A stretch of 64,000 nucleotides of DNA from Hyaloraphidium curvatum. Its lineage: Eukaryota; Monoblepharomycota; Hyaloraphidiomycetes; Hyaloraphidiales; Hyaloraphidiaceae. The notes below the pieces were generated by a model. The model was not told the DNA's origin. It was given only the letters and a program-made list of their open reading frames with translations, and ran no database searches. A program made the translations under genes and the position numbers. Positions 18,479-28,895 of the stretch are shown piece by piece; position 1 is the stretch's first letter; the number at the start of each line of letters is the position of its first letter. The DNA lies in contig JAIVFI010000029.1 of the NCBI GenBank assembly GCA_025558095.1, forward strand, positions 1-64,000, in the 5' to 3' direction.

Positions 18479-20527
18479 TCAATGCGTCGCGTCCAACGCC
18501 CTACTTCCCTTCCCCCCGCGGCCGCCGCCCTCCGCCGCCTTGGCATCCGGCCCGCTCCGTCCAAAACCCTCGGCCAGCATCCTGTCCGACAGCATCATCG
18601 TCTCCGTGAAGGCCTTGCCCAGGTCGTCCGCCGCGTCGGCCGCCGGAGCCGGTGAGTCCCGCGGGGGCGAGAACTCGGCGGGGTCGACGCCAGTCCCGGA
18701 AAGCAGCGCGACGAGGGATTCGTATATCCTCATGCCTGCCGTCACGGATCGAGGCGATTGTCAGCAGCGCACACCTGAGAGGCCGCGCGAGGCGCACGTA
18801 CCCGCGGGCTGGATCTCGAAGAAGGCCTTGTTGAACCGCAGCCCGATCCGAATGTTGTCCAGCACCGCCCCCGCGCTCCCCGCCCTGGCCACCGCCGCCT
18901 GCAAGCTCACGACCCTGAGCGCCGCGACGCAGACGACCTGGTTGCACCGGTGCAGCGTCGGGTCCCTCTCTAGCAGGGCCTCCATCAGCCTCGTGGCGAC
19001 GATGCCGGCTTCCAGGGCCGCGTGCAGGGGCTGGGAAGTGAACAAGGCCGGGGTGGCGGCAGCGGTGTTGCCCTGCACCCACGAGGAGATGGCGAGGGCC
19101 TGCAGGGAGATGAGCATCGACAGGACGGCCTCGGCGGCGCCGTCGCTGCCAAAGTAGGTCGCGGCGCCGGCGAAGAAGGCCGCCGTGTCGCCGATGGCCA
19201 GCTCGGTACCGATGGGATCGGGCATCGCGAGGTGGATCTCTGCGACGAGGCGGCGGACGAGCTCGATCCGCGCGCGGTGCTCCGCCTCGGAGGGCGTATC
19301 GACCGAGGGGTCTTGGGCGGCGAGGGCGAGCAGGTCGAGGCCCTCCTTGGCGGCGAGCTCCCTCGCGCGGGTTTGGAGCCCCGTGAGGAGGTCGAACAGG
19401 TAGACGAACACGGCCCGCCCGGCGCGCAGGGAGAAGAACGCCCCCACGAGCCCGCGCACCACCTCCGCGCACGGCTCAAACTCGGGCCGGAGGGCGAGCA
19501 ACGGCGTCGGATCCGCCATGATGCGCTCCCCCGGCCCCGCCCGGAACAGGGCAAACGCCCTCCCCGCATCGGGCACGTCGAAGAATGATTCGTGGCACGG
19601 CAACGGCACCTTCCCGCCGTGGTAATCGAACGGCGGCCTCTCCGACGCCCGGTTGAGCATGGAGGCGATGTTGGACTCGCTGTGGCCGACGAGGACCGCG
19701 CAGCGGATGGCCATCTCGGAGGAGATCCACGAAACAGCGTCCGTGGGGGCGAAGGCGCCCGAAAAAGGGATGCCGTCCGGGCCCGTGACGCTCCGGAACA
19801 CGCGGTCCAGGAGCTCCCGCGCCCTGCTCCGCGCGGCGGGGAGCTCCGCCACCATGCCGTAGCCGAGGTAGTGCCTCAGCAGGTATGTGGACACCTGCGC
19901 CGCTTCCAAGACGGTCGTGTCCGGCGCGTCCGTGCCGTCGAACGCGGCCCGGAGCAGGTTCTCGGCCTGGGTGAAATAACGCTTTACCAGCTTCCACCGC
20001 CGTTCGCGCGTCAGGCTAGGGTCCCGCAGGAACGACCCGCCGTTGGCCGCCAGCACGCACATGAGCGCCGCGGGCTTGTCGGCGCCGTAGACTGGCGAGG
20101 GCGATTGCAGAAAGGCGGATTCGAATGTGCCGCGGTGCACGATGCAGCCGGGGTAGTGTGTGGAGTCCCAGTGCAGCGCGATGCAGGCAAAGAGGAAGTC
20201 GGGGCGGGCCAACGGGAGCTCCGTTGTGGCGGGAACCGCGTCCGATGCCGGCGATAAGTCGCCCGACGTCCCCGACGACGAGGTCGCGGCCGGCGTCGGG
20301 GGCGCCTGCGGCCGGGCCCGTTCGGCGCCCTGCTCCTCGCAGACGCGGCCCAGGCGGGCGCATCGTTCGCACGGAGTCCCGGGCGCGGCCGATTTCCACA
20401 CGCAGCGTTTTTTGTGCGTATGGCAGGATAAGCAGGCCGGCCGCGAAGAAGTGGGAGCTCGCGGCCCCGTCGGAGACGCGTCCGCCGGCGAGGCCCGCGG
20501 GGCCCCGGCGGGCAGCTGGCCTGACAT
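18479..20527 (-). CDS. Fungal Zn2Cys6 transcription factor, two exons
   Basis: Predicted nuclear DNA-binding regulator of 660 aa. Exon 1 is 20527-18802 and exon 2 is 18735-18479, with a 66-nt phase-1 intron (GTACGT...GGCAG). The binuclear zinc cluster is at residues 32-63: Cys32, 35, 42, 53, 56 and 63 (ACLSCHTHKKRC...PCERCARLGRVC). The loop between Cys42 and Cys53 is longer than the usual six residues, giving a C-x2-C-x6-C-x10-C-x2-C-x6-C spacing. A Ser/Pro/Ala linker follows, then a ~480-residue helical middle region typical of fungal-specific regulators (FACIALHWDSTHYP, ERRWKLVKRYFTQAENLL). The C-terminus is acidic and Gly-rich. Targets cannot be deduced; the nearest metabolic genes are the 2OG oxygenase and P450. 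Its presence is strong evidence for a fungal genome. Confidence 0.9.
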
Positions 20528-20963
20528 CGAGGGAGAAGCGCTTCCGGCGACGCGGCGGTACGTCCGGACGGCCGCGATTGGGCGAAGCTGGGGCGAAAAA
20601 CGGGCGGGCTAATCCGGTAAGAGCCGGCCACCGACTAGGTCACGAAAATCTGGGGCGTTGCAACGAATCGCGGGCGACGATACTGATCGGTCGGTCTCAC
20701 TGCGTAGCACCATTTTCGAAACAGCGGAGGCCCACCACGGAAAGCAAGCTGTTTGGGCGCCGAAGGAGGTCAGGTGAGTCCCAGATCCTGGTCGCAGGCA
20801 GGAACGCGGATAGTTCACTATAAAGCGCCGATGCTCATGGAGGTGATAGCTGGCTGTCGGTTCCGGAAGTTGAAGTCTGCCGTACATACGATGCCGGCGT
20901 GGAGGTAAACACGGCGACGCTACCAGCGACACGTCACACGCGGCCTCCCCGCACGGAGCGACG
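20528..20963. other. Divergent intergenic region, no gene seen
   Basis: Lies between the Zn2Cys6 start (minus) and a MYND start (plus), so it should contain both promoters. It is locally less GC-rich than the coding flanks. No repeat or motif could be supported. Confidence 0.4.
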
Positions 20964-21890
20964 ATGCAGACCACCACGGTCGAGCTCATCGTTCTGCGCG
21001 GCAACGATGCGCCCACCGTTTTCGAGCGCGACGTCGCGGTGCCGGCCGACGCGGTGCCGCGGTGGCCGCACCCCCCCGTGAAGGGCTGGTCGCGCGGGAC
21101 GGCCGGCGTCCGCCGCTTCCGCGACGAGACGGTCGGGGCGCGCGCGTTCAGGTGCCTGCGCTGCGGTGCGCGCGCGGCCGATGCGGCGGAGCTCGCCGTG
21201 GCGACGCCCTTCGGCGCGCACGTCATCGTGCTGCTCGCCCCGCACTGCGGCGCACGCGCGTGCGCCGACAACTCCTCGGGCTTCCTCGACTTCTACTGGG
21301 AGGAGAAGCGCAAGGAGCTGCTCGACTCCCCCGGGGTGCCGACTCGGGCCGTCTTCACGCTGTGGGCAAACGACGGCGCCGTCCGCTCGGAGTGCTCGGA
21401 TAGTGCCGTCTTCTCCCAGGGCGATCACGGGCAGTCGGAGAAGGCGGCGAGGGCCTTGCAGAATCACATTCCTTGGCTGCGGCAGCAGCGCACTGTGGAC
21501 TTCGGGGGCACATGGACCTGCGCGGGATACGCCCGGGAAACCAGCGCCTACGTCCTGGCAGCCGCCTCGGATCGGGACAGATCCGGCGTGTGGACTGCAG
21601 ACATCTTTCCCCGCTGTGATGGCGGTTCCTGCCGGACCCTCACCGCATCCCTGGCCGATGCCCGTGCCGGAGACGCGGGTTCGACGGTCGAGGGGTGTTT
21701 CTGCGCCGCCCCCGGCTGCCGCTCGCTCGCGAACGACAGGGGAAAAGGGATGCAGCGCTGCGGGAGGTGCAAGGCGGTGCGGTATTGTGCGGCAGCGTGC
21801 CAGAAGGCCCATTGGCCGCAGCACAAGGCGGTGTGCGTGCCGAGGGAGTCGGGCGATAGGACCGAGGAGGTGGCGCCGGCACCGATGTGA
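20964..21890 (+). CDS. MYND zinc-finger protein, divergent family member
   Basis: Single-exon, 308 aa. Same architecture as the gene at 14415: N-terminal block, first Cys module (FRCLRCGARA ... HCGARAC), a middle Cys module, and C-terminal MYND finger (CAAPGC...RCGRCKAVRYCAAACQKAHWPQHKAVC). Two differences stand out. The second module has lost one partner Cys (WTCAGYARETSAYVLA where others have CASCG), and the finger begins with C-x4-C. The shared blocks are the Cys modules, the SAYxLA motif, and the DIFPRCDGGSC stretch. The start ATG follows within 30 bp of an upstream stop in frame. Protein-protein interaction is the only function that can be inferred from the finger. Confidence 0.8.
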   Translation: MQTTTVELIVLRGNDAPTVFERDVAVPADAVPRWPHPPVKGWSRGTAGVRRFRDETVGARAFRCLRCGARAADAAELAVATPFGAHVIVLLAPHCGARACADNSSGFLDFYWEEKRKELLDSPGVPTRAVFTLWANDGAVRSECSDSAVFSQGDHGQSEKAARALQNHIPWLRQQRTVDFGGTWTCAGYARETSAYVLAAASDRDRSGVWTADIFPRCDGGSCRTLTASLADARAGDAGSTVEGCFCAAPGCRSLANDRGKGMQRCGRCKAVRYCAAACQKAHWPQHKAVCVPRESGDRTEEVAPAPM

Positions 21891-21948
21891 TTCGATGTAC
21901 TACGCACGACCTTCTATGGACGAACCGTACTCTGATCTGCAGATTCCA

Positions 21949-23789
21949 CTACGGCCTGTACCCTCCCTGCTGCTGCTGCCCCCCCAGCAGACCCGACAGG
22001 GAACCCCCCTGGAGCAGCGACCCGAACAGGCTGCCGAGCCCTCCCTGCTGCTGCTGCTGCGGCTGGCCACCGAAGCCCTGCTGCGGCTGGCCGAACCCTT
22101 GCTGCTGCTGACCGAAGCCTTGCTGCGGCTGGCCGAACGCACCGCCCTGCTGCATCCCCGGCGGCGCAGGGTTGGCCACCACGCCCTGGCCGGGCCCGCC
22201 GGCGACCTGGTCATGCCTTACTGGTACGCAATCAGGACAGAAGTCGTAGTTGCTCGTGACGGGGCTCGCGTCAGCGACAGCGGAGCGCGGGAGGCGACTA
22301 CGCCACTCACCACTGCCCGCACCGCGCGTGGATCTCGCCCTCGGGCCTCTTGCGCCCACACTTGTCGCACGAGTAGTACGTTTTGATCATAGCGTGCGCC
22401 ATCTGGTGCCCGCGGGGGCAGATCGGCAGCCCGCCCGGGATCCCGCCGGGCATCCCGCCGCCGGGCATCCCGCCGGGCATGCCCGGGTTCATCCCCCCGG
22501 GTCCGACGGGGCGGCAGTTATTGCAAAAGTCCACATTGTCGGCATCGCAGCGGTCTTCCGGGCGCCATCATCAGCCGGGCCCGAGCGGAGCATCGAGAAG
22601 GGAACCAACAGTGCGGCTCGCCGACCTGCATCCTCTGCGCCCCGCACCCGTCGCACGAGTAAGGGGTGTTGACGCTCCTCACTGCCATCTGGTGCATCGC
22701 GTTCTTGGGGCACTGGGTGGGGTTCATCCCGCCCTGCTGTCCGCCCGGGAACCCGCCCGACGTGAACTGCACGGGCTGGTTGAAGTTCTGGTTGAACTGG
22801 TTGGGCTGGTTGAACTGGTTCGGCTGGTTGAAGTTCTGCTGCTGCTGGGGCTGGAAGACGCCTTGGTTGAAGTTGGGGCCCGAGGGCTGGCCCGGGAAGC
22901 CGCCCTGGTTGAACTGATTCTGCTGGTTGAACTGGTTCGGCGGGGGCTGGTTCCACTGGTTGCCGCCCTGGTTGTTCCACTGGTTGCCGCCCTGGTTGGA
23001 GTTCCACTGGTTGCCGTGCTGCTGGTTGGCCGCGGCGCTGCCGAGCATGCCGCCCAGCAGCGCGCCGATCCCCGAGCTCGACCCCGTCGAGGCCGCCGAC
23101 GACCCGCCGAGCAGCGACGACAGCAGGTTCGACCCGCTGCTCTGCTGCGGCTTCTGTTGCGAGGAGCCGAGGCTGCCGAGCAGGGAAGAGAGCATGTTGG
23201 ATCCGCTCTGCTGGGCCTGGGGGGTGGTGCCGCCGCCGAGAAGCGCAGCGAGGGGGTTGGACTGCTGGTTCTGCTGCTGGGGCTTGGAGCCGCCCATGAG
23301 GGCCATCAGCGGGCCGAGCATGTCCTGCAAACGATGGGAGAGGCGTCATCCGATGACTAACGATTGACTTGTACGATGGAGACCCACCAACGAAGAGGAC
23401 CCTCCCGACGAGGACTGCGACCCCATGCCCATGGTCGGGCCTCCGAAATTGGGCGCGCCGCGCGTGCTCGCAATCGACACGCCGCCCTCCTCGGCAGCAG
23501 GTGCAGCGGCAGCACCGGTGGCAGCGGCCGGCGACGCACCGGCCTCGACGGCCTTCTTGCGGAGCTCGGCCACGATGGTGTTGAGCTGCTCGATCTCGGC
23601 GTAAGCCGCGGGGTTTTTCTCCTTGAGCTCCTTGAGGAACGCCGCGGCCTCCTCCTCGGACACCGTGCCGTCCTTGTTGGCGTCGGCGCCGGCGAGCAGC
23701 GCTTCCATCGAGGGCGGCGCTGCGCCAGGGGCGGGGGCCGCGGCGGCGGGCGCGGGGGCCGCGGCGGGCGCAGGCTGCGCGGAAGACAT
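21949..23789 (-). CDS. EF-hand, Gln/Asn-rich prion-like protein with two Cys-rich zinc modules, four exons
   Basis: Predicted 554-aa cytosolic protein. Exons 23789-23388, 23324-22610, 22554-22311 and 22252-21949; introns are 55-63 nt. Order: an Ala/Pro-rich start; one canonical EF-hand loop at residues 36-47 (DANKDGTVSEEE, ligands at positions 1, 3, 5, 7, 9, 12); an Ala/Ser linker; a long Gln/Asn/Ser/Gly tract with repeated SNMLSSLLGSLG, NQWN and NQFNQP units; two related Cys/His modules; and a C-terminal GFGQPQQ repeat tract. Each module has the order CPxx(x)H...YSCDxCG...C...[DY]FCxxC, resembling ZZ or DC1-type treble clefts. The splice sites were fixed by restoring these modules: module 1 needs GEPHYRC, module 2 needs HARCGQCNYDFCPDC. 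Calcium binding plus low-complexity assembly are inferred. I know no exact counterpart. Confidence 0.75.
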
Positions 23790-24033
23790 CGTCGGCCTAA
23801 AGGAAAGCGCGATTCGGCGGGCCGGAAGGTCGATGCGGTCGCGGCGGGTCCGGAATGCAGTGTGGACGGCAGACGGCAGGGACCGCGTGGACCCGTTCAG
23901 GGACGCCGTGCTTTTCGAATCTGCTGAGCCTGCGCTAGTCGTTTTTGCCACTCGAAAGCCTACAATCCTGATTTCTTGATCATCCAGGGAAGACATTTCC
24001 GCACTGAGCTGCCCGACGGGAAGCAGCCGAGCC

Positions 24034-24999
24034 TCAAGAGTGGAAGCCACACGATCCCTTGTCCTCCCCGGGCACGCAGGACGCCTTGTGCTTCGGCCAG
24101 TGAGCCTTCTGGCATTCGGTGGAGCAGTATTTCACCGACTGGCACCTCCCGCAGCGCTGCATCCCGCGGCCCCGATCGGTAGATGAGGAAAAGCAGACCG
24201 CACAGAAGCTTCCCTCGGCGAAACCCTTCGGGTCGTTCCCAGCCCGCCGCTTGGCCTCCGCGGACGCCGTCGCTCGGCGCGCAGGTGAGTCGCAGTGAGG
24301 GAAGATGTCCGCGATCCATCGCTCCTTCAGATCCGGGCGGGGCGGGGCCTCGGTGACGGCGAGGTAGTACGAGCAGGCCTTTCTGCCGCACGAAAAGCAG
24401 GGCCAATCGCGGATCCCATGTGTGCGCAAGATCCAGATTTCCGATTGAACGGAGGACAATGCATGGCTCTTCGGCGTCATCGTCGTGGTGCCGAACTGGA
24501 ATACGTCGAGCTGGCGGCTCAGCGTGCAGGCCGCGCCCGAATCCGACCAGACGGAAACCTTGGCGAGCTCGAACGTGGCTTCCGAGGTCGAGACGGAAGG
24601 TTTCTTCCGCTCTCTCACATCCTTTTTCTCCATTTCCCGGATGGTGGAGACCACCGCATTGTTGCAAAGATCCGAGGCGCAGCGCGCCATGCCCACTGCC
24701 GTGATCCTGTGCGGCCAAATGCGGGAGGCAGGCGCCGGATCCAGCGATGCCGCCATCGGAACGTCGACTGCGCGCGTGCCGCATACGAAGCACTTCCAGC
24801 GTCGGGAGTCCACCGCTTCGTGTTTGAAAGCCCGCACGGCTGGGAGGTCTAGAAGTGCCGAGCTGGAGGCCGATGCTCTCTCCAAGGCGTCGGCCGGAAG
24901 AGTGAGCTTGCGCTCCAAGACCGGCGGGATGTCCGGTTCCTGCAGCATGACGGAAAGGACGACGACGCACTCCTCCATTGCTGAGCTGGCGTTCCCCAT
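24034..24999 (-). CDS. MYND zinc-finger protein with possible N-myristoylation signal
   Basis: Single-exon, 321 aa, same family as the genes at 10188, 14415 and 20964. Start chosen at ATG 24999, giving MGNASSAMEE. This fits the MGxxxS/T pattern for N-myristoylation, and the next Met (24978) aligns with the paralogues' MEDY. An upstream ATG at 25185 is also in frame. The first module is WKCFVCGT ... CASDLC, and the second is WPCFSCGRKACSYYLAVT followed by HCDSPARR, in which the last Cys of the paralogues is missing. Then comes GFAEGSFCAVC and the MYND finger (RCGRCQSVKYCSTECQKAHWPKHKASC). If the myristoylation signal is real this copy would be membrane-associated, unlike its paralogues. It is convergent with nothing: the EF-hand gene upstream runs the same way, 244 bp apart. 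Confidence 0.8.
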   Translation of the reverse strand: MGNASSAMEECVVVLSVMLQEPDIPPVLERKLTLPADALERASASSSALLDLPAVRAFKHEAVDSRRWKCFVCGTRAVDVPMAASLDPAPASRIWPHRITAVGMARCASDLCNNAVVSTIREMEKKDVRERKKPSVSTSEATFELAKVSVWSDSGAACTLSRQLDVFQFGTTTMTPKSHALSSVQSEIWILRTHGIRDWPCFSCGRKACSYYLAVTEAPPRPDLKERWIADIFPHCDSPARRATASAEAKRRAGNDPKGFAEGSFCAVCFSSSTDRGRGMQRCGRCQSVKYCSTECQKAHWPKHKASCVPGEDKGSCGFHS

Positions 25000-25475
25000 C
25001 GCGGCGGCTCTGCCTTCGCCGTGCCTGCCCGTCGGTGCACGCGGAGCCCGGAACGAGAGAAAGAAAGAGCAAAGTGTTAGGTCGCGGCTACGGACGGAGA
25101 CACGGTGGGCTGCGGCTTTTCCGCGTTGCTTGCGAGCGATTCGGTCGCAGCCGAGCGCCGGGACGGGTTGCAGAACGCTCGACAAAAATGAAGATCTACG
25201 GCATCAGACATTTCTGTTCGCCATCGAACAGATTGTACACGATGGAAATGGAGGAGCCTGTCTGCTCGAAAGCTGTTGTGCCGAGTTCGACATCTAAGCA
25301 CGGCCACGGTGGGACAGCGGATGTCCCTGCAGGTGCATGCACAGCCTACCGGCCGTTTTTGGGCATGAGGAAGCGATGTCGGGCTCCAATGTTGCTGGCT
25401 TCTGTTCGGTGTTTCGATCGCGCCTGCGGCCGTGGGAGACGTTCGTTCACCACGCACCGGAACCGAGGGGGACCC
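25000..25475. other. Intergenic, no gene seen
   Basis: Between the MYND start at 24999 and the MYND relic at 25476. The region is noticeably lower in GC with many short frames broken by stops. It holds no coding signal I can support. Confidence 0.4.
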
Positions 25476-25724
25476 ATGTCGGGCTTCGTCGACCACTTCC
25501 CCAGCATGATAGAGCTCAAGGATTCTCCTGTCACGCTTCGGAGTAGTCGTGAATGCGTGGTTTGCGGACTGTGGCGGGGTGATGTCATTGGGGGGCGTTT
25601 CGGAAACGTCGATAGAAGTGTGCCAATGTTCTCCGACCGCAAGGCCAGGTTCCCAGGAACACGGCCTGGGGGACAGCCCGCATTAAAGCGACACACAGCG
25701 CCCGTCCTTCCCTCCAGCAGCTAG
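25476..25724 (+). pseudogene. Fragment of a MYND-family N-terminal domain
   Basis: An ATG-started frame of 82 codons reads IELKDSPVTLRSSRECVVCG, which aligns with the first Cys module of the intact paralogue (LRAFKESVVDSRKWDCFVCG). The match then fades and no downstream Cys pair or MYND finger follows before the P450 gene. The similarity is short but keeps spacing from the Leu-Lys-x-Ser block to the CxxCG. Most likely a decayed duplicate of the neighbouring family. Confidence 0.45.
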
Positions 25725-25793
25725 CCTTTCGTGCTATCCACCCGAGCAGGGCCCCTCCGAGAACCAGCCCTCGACCCGCCGCGCGCCCCTGCC

Positions 25794-27589
25794 ATGCTCT
25801 CCCTCCCCGTGCTCGCCGCGCTCGGCGTCGGCGGCGTTTTTCTCCTCGTTGAGCTTTATCGCCGCGTGTTCCTCGACTTTGGCGACGACGACACAGTCAT
25901 GACCGTGCTCGAAGTCTTGTGCGTTCCTCCCGCCGCGGCAACGCCCGGCCCGGAATCCGACCGCCTATCCCCCCTTCCAGCGGCGTCAACCGCCCCGACT
26001 TCAAGAACCTGGACAAGCTCTTCGGCTGCGACAACGAGTACGTGATCAAGGCCCGCGCGCAGGGCAAGCGCGTCGTGCGGTTCGTCAGCATCTTCCAGCC
26101 GTGGCGCCGCACCGTGGTCATCGCGGACCCGAACCTGCTGCGCGAGGTCATGGTGGGAAAAGATTGGACCAAGTTCGAGGTTCGAGGAACGTCGTACAAA
26201 ACGACGAAGCCGTACTGACCGAGCTCCCGGTGCAGAGGATCCACCCGAACTTCGAGTACCTCAAGGACTTTGCAAACATGGCGGTGATGCCCAACGGCAA
26301 GGAGTGGCGCGAGACCCGGAGCCTCTTCGACAAGGCCTTCAGCACCTCGGCCGTCCGGAGCTATGTCCCGATCGTGAACAACATGCGCGACACCTTCATC
26401 GGAGAGCTCGAGAAAGAGTCCCGTTCCCCCGCGAACCGCAAGGACGGCTTCGACATCCAGGAGCTGCTGTCCAAATTCACCTTCGACGTCATCCTGCGGC
26501 TCGCGTTCGGCAGGGACGAGGACTGCCAGCGCACGCAGAGGGGCCACCGGTTCTACGAGGCCTGGCTCAAGTGGTGCGTCGTCTGCGCCGGCTCCCGCGC
26601 CTTCGCACGCGCTGACTTGGGCTCCCGCCGCCGGCAGGGGCCAGTCCTGCATGCCACTCGTCCTCATGAACTTCCTCATCCACCAATCCGCCTGGAAGGT
26701 CATCGGCGGCCCCTTCCTCAAGGTCTTCAACGAGTGCAGGGCGATCATCTGGGGCCTCGTGGACGAGAACGTAGAGCGCATCCGCAGCGGCGCCGACAAG
26801 GGCACCTGGTCGATCATGGGGACGGTGCTGGAGGACGAGAGCAAGCTGCCCGAGTACATCCGCAAGGATGAGACGGGGGACGAGCTCCGCAAGCAGGCCA
26901 CGACGATCCTGTTTGCCGGGCAGGACACGGTGGGTGACCGCGGCCGCCGCGTCCCTCCCCTCTCGTCTGACGCGCGGGGGCCGCAGACGGCGCACTCGAC
27001 GGCCTTTGCGATGCACTACCTGGCGCAGAACCCCGAATGGCAGGACAAGATCCGCGCCGAGGTCAAGGACCTCGTGCCCCCCGGCGAACACCTCTCGCTC
27101 GAGCAGCTCGAATCGCTGCCTGCGCTCAACGCCGTGATCAAGGAGATCCTCCGCATGCACCCGGTCGCGCCGCAGATCGCCACGCGCGCCATCTTCGAGG
27201 GCTTCACCATGCAGTACGACGACGCCGTCACCTCGGCCCCCCGCAAGGTCGTCTTTTCCGCCGGCGACTACGTGCTCCCCTTCGTCTACGCCGCGCATTT
27301 CGACCAGGCCTTCTGGCGCGACGACGTGCACGAGTTCAACCCGGAGCGCTGGCTCAAGGACCCCGCCGGCGGTTGCTCGCACCTGTACGCCTTTGCGCCC
27401 TTCGGCAACGGCGCGCGGCGGTGCCTTGGGGAGCGGCTGGCCATGGGGGAGATGCGGCTGCTGGTGGCCAGCATCCTCCGCAAGTGGCTCGTGGTGCCGG
27501 GCAACTACGAGTTTGCGGTGCAGCAGATGGGCTCCACGATGCGGTGCAAGTATGGCGTCAACATCAAGCTCGCGGAGCTCAAGGCGTAG
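25794..27589 (+). CDS. Cytochrome P450 monooxygenase, five exons
   Basis: Predicted ER-anchored haem-thiolate monooxygenase of 518 aa. Exons 25794-25918, 25981-26179, 26236-26573, 26638-26929 and 26987-27589; introns are 56-64 nt. An N-terminal membrane anchor covers about residues 1-24 (LAALGVGGVFLLVELY). The I-helix oxygen-binding motif is formed exactly at the fourth splice (FAGQDT joined to TAHSTAF). The K-helix ExxR is in IKEILRMHPVAPQ, the PERF-like motif is FNPERW, and the haem loop is FAPFGNGARRCLGERLA with the axial Cys. The 57-nt fourth intron has no stop codon and could be misread as exon. The overall pattern (WRETRSLFDKAFS, SSGVNRP) resembles CYP4/CYP52/CYP704-like fatty-acid or alkane hydroxylases, but the substrate is uncertain. 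Requires a P450 reductase, not present here. Confidence 0.92.
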
Positions 27590-27599
27590 GGCGGATCGA

Positions 27600-28050
27600 C
27601 GGCTTGGCATTGGATGAGCGCGTGTATGGTGTCAAGAGTGTACAAGAGACGCCCATCTTTTCCGTCTTCCGGTTCGGGAACTCGCACGCAGCCAGGCGGT
27701 CCAGGTCCTCCGCGGTCTCGACGCCGGCCGCGAGCAGCTCCAGCGAGGATGTGCACGCCGCGACCACGCCCAGCCGCACGGCCAGCGCGCACGTCTCGCG
27801 GGGGAGCACCAGCCGCCGCACCGCGCGGAACTTGCCGGCGCCCAGCGAGTCGCCGGCGAGCGTGCGGAACGCGGCGGGGTCGCGCAGGCCCTTCGGCATC
27901 CGCCAGGCCCGGGCCGCCCAGCCGTCCAGGCAAAGGCAGTAAAGCGCTGCTGTGGGTTGATGCAGCGCATCGGTACGCTCTGGGCGGACGGACGGACCGG
28001 CTCGGATGGACAAGATACACCGGACCTGGTGGCCAACTTCAACCCGCCAT
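27600..28050 (-). pseudogene. Possible remnant of a Leu-rich gene, unrecognised
   Basis: One antisense frame (28067 to 27579) looks coding over its centre: GLRDPAAFRTLAGDSLG, then KFRAVRRLVLPRETCALAV, then SSLELLAAGVETAEDLDRL. The leucine spacing and helix-rich character resemble the repeat part of the F-box genes elsewhere in the window. There is no F-box start, and the ends of the frame look random. It lies convergent with the P450, whose stop is at 27589. Could be a dead fragment or chance; weak. Confidence 0.3.
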
Positions 28051-28271
28051 CGCATCACTTGGATCAATTATCAATAACCCAAAACCCGAGCGATCTCGGA
28101 CGCAGCAAGTCCTGCGGCTCGGCCGGGAGTCAAGTCTGCCGGCAAAGCCTTCCGGATCCGCGCGCCCGCCACCAAAGCTCCCAATGCCGCCGCCGGCTCC
28201 TTTCGGGAGGAGTTCCGTCCGTTGTCAAGACCCGCCTGCCGGGCGTCCCAATTGCGATCCCCCCCGGGCGA

Positions 28272-28895
28272 TCACTCCGCGCCGAGGATGACGAACCTCC
28301 CCGGCACGCACAGCAGCCTGTAGTCCGCCACGGCGCCCCCGTACGGCCCGCGCCCGTCGTTGGGGTGCCAGTACACCCCGCACGCCTTGCCCGAACCGCT
28401 CGGCACCTCGGTGCCGAAGTATGCCGTGCGCCCGCCGCGCGCGGTGCAGATCGTGCGCGGGTCGGGGAGGTAGCCCTCGGGGCACCGCTCCCCGGGCGCG
28501 ATCCACGCTGCGTCTGCGGCGGCGCCATCGCCGCAGTCGCCTTCCCGGGGGGGCAGGCAGCCGCAGAACCCGCCGGGCACCGCGGCGATGCGGGGCGAAC
28601 CGCCGCGGCGGTGGAAGGCCGCCTCGCATGTCGGCTGCCCGCCCTCGGTCGCCGGGGGGCGCATGGTGCCCTCGAGCAGCGAGCCGTCGTCGGCGCGGAT
28701 GGCGCACAGCTCGCCGCGGGCGCCCCGGGGGGCGTCGGGGTGCAGCACGGGGAGGAGGCCGGCGCGGCGGCACGGGGCCAGGCAGCCCGCGTCGGCGCCG
28801 TGCGGCGGGACGAACACGGCGCGGGGGCGGCTGGCGGCCGCGGGGGCGAGGAGGGCGAGGAAGGAGAGGAGGGCGAGGAGGGCGGGGCGGGGCAT
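28272..28895 (-). CDS. Secreted cysteine-rich protein, copy A
   Basis: Single-exon, 207 aa. A signal peptide covers about residues 1-22 (LLALLSFLALLAPAAA). The mature protein carries many Cys (for example CLAPCRRAGL, GFCGCLPPREGDCGD, CPEGYLPDPRTICTA, LLCVPGRF). It matches copy B (29210-29824) along its whole length with the Cys conserved, so the family is real. No known domain is recognised; the Cys density, the YFGTE block and the GRF ending are distinctive. It could be an extracellular effector, a wall protein or an inhibitor; nothing decides between them. The 3' end lies 683 bp from the P450 stop. Confidence 0.75.
   Translation of the reverse strand: MPRPALLALLSFLALLAPAAASRPRAVFVPPHGADAGCLAPCRRAGLLPVLHPDAPRGARGELCAIRADDGSLLEGTMRPPATEGGQPTCEAAFHRRGGSPRIAAVPGGFCGCLPPREGDCGDGAAADAAWIAPGERCPEGYLPDPRTICTARGGRTAYFGTEVPSGSGKACGVYWHPNDGRGPYGGAVADYRLLCVPGRFVILGAE

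Noticed and set aside
22000-23300. Gln/Asn-coding repeats as simple microsatellite noise
   Set aside because: The repeats sit inside an open frame between an EF-hand and Cys modules with consistent splice sites, so they are part of a gene.
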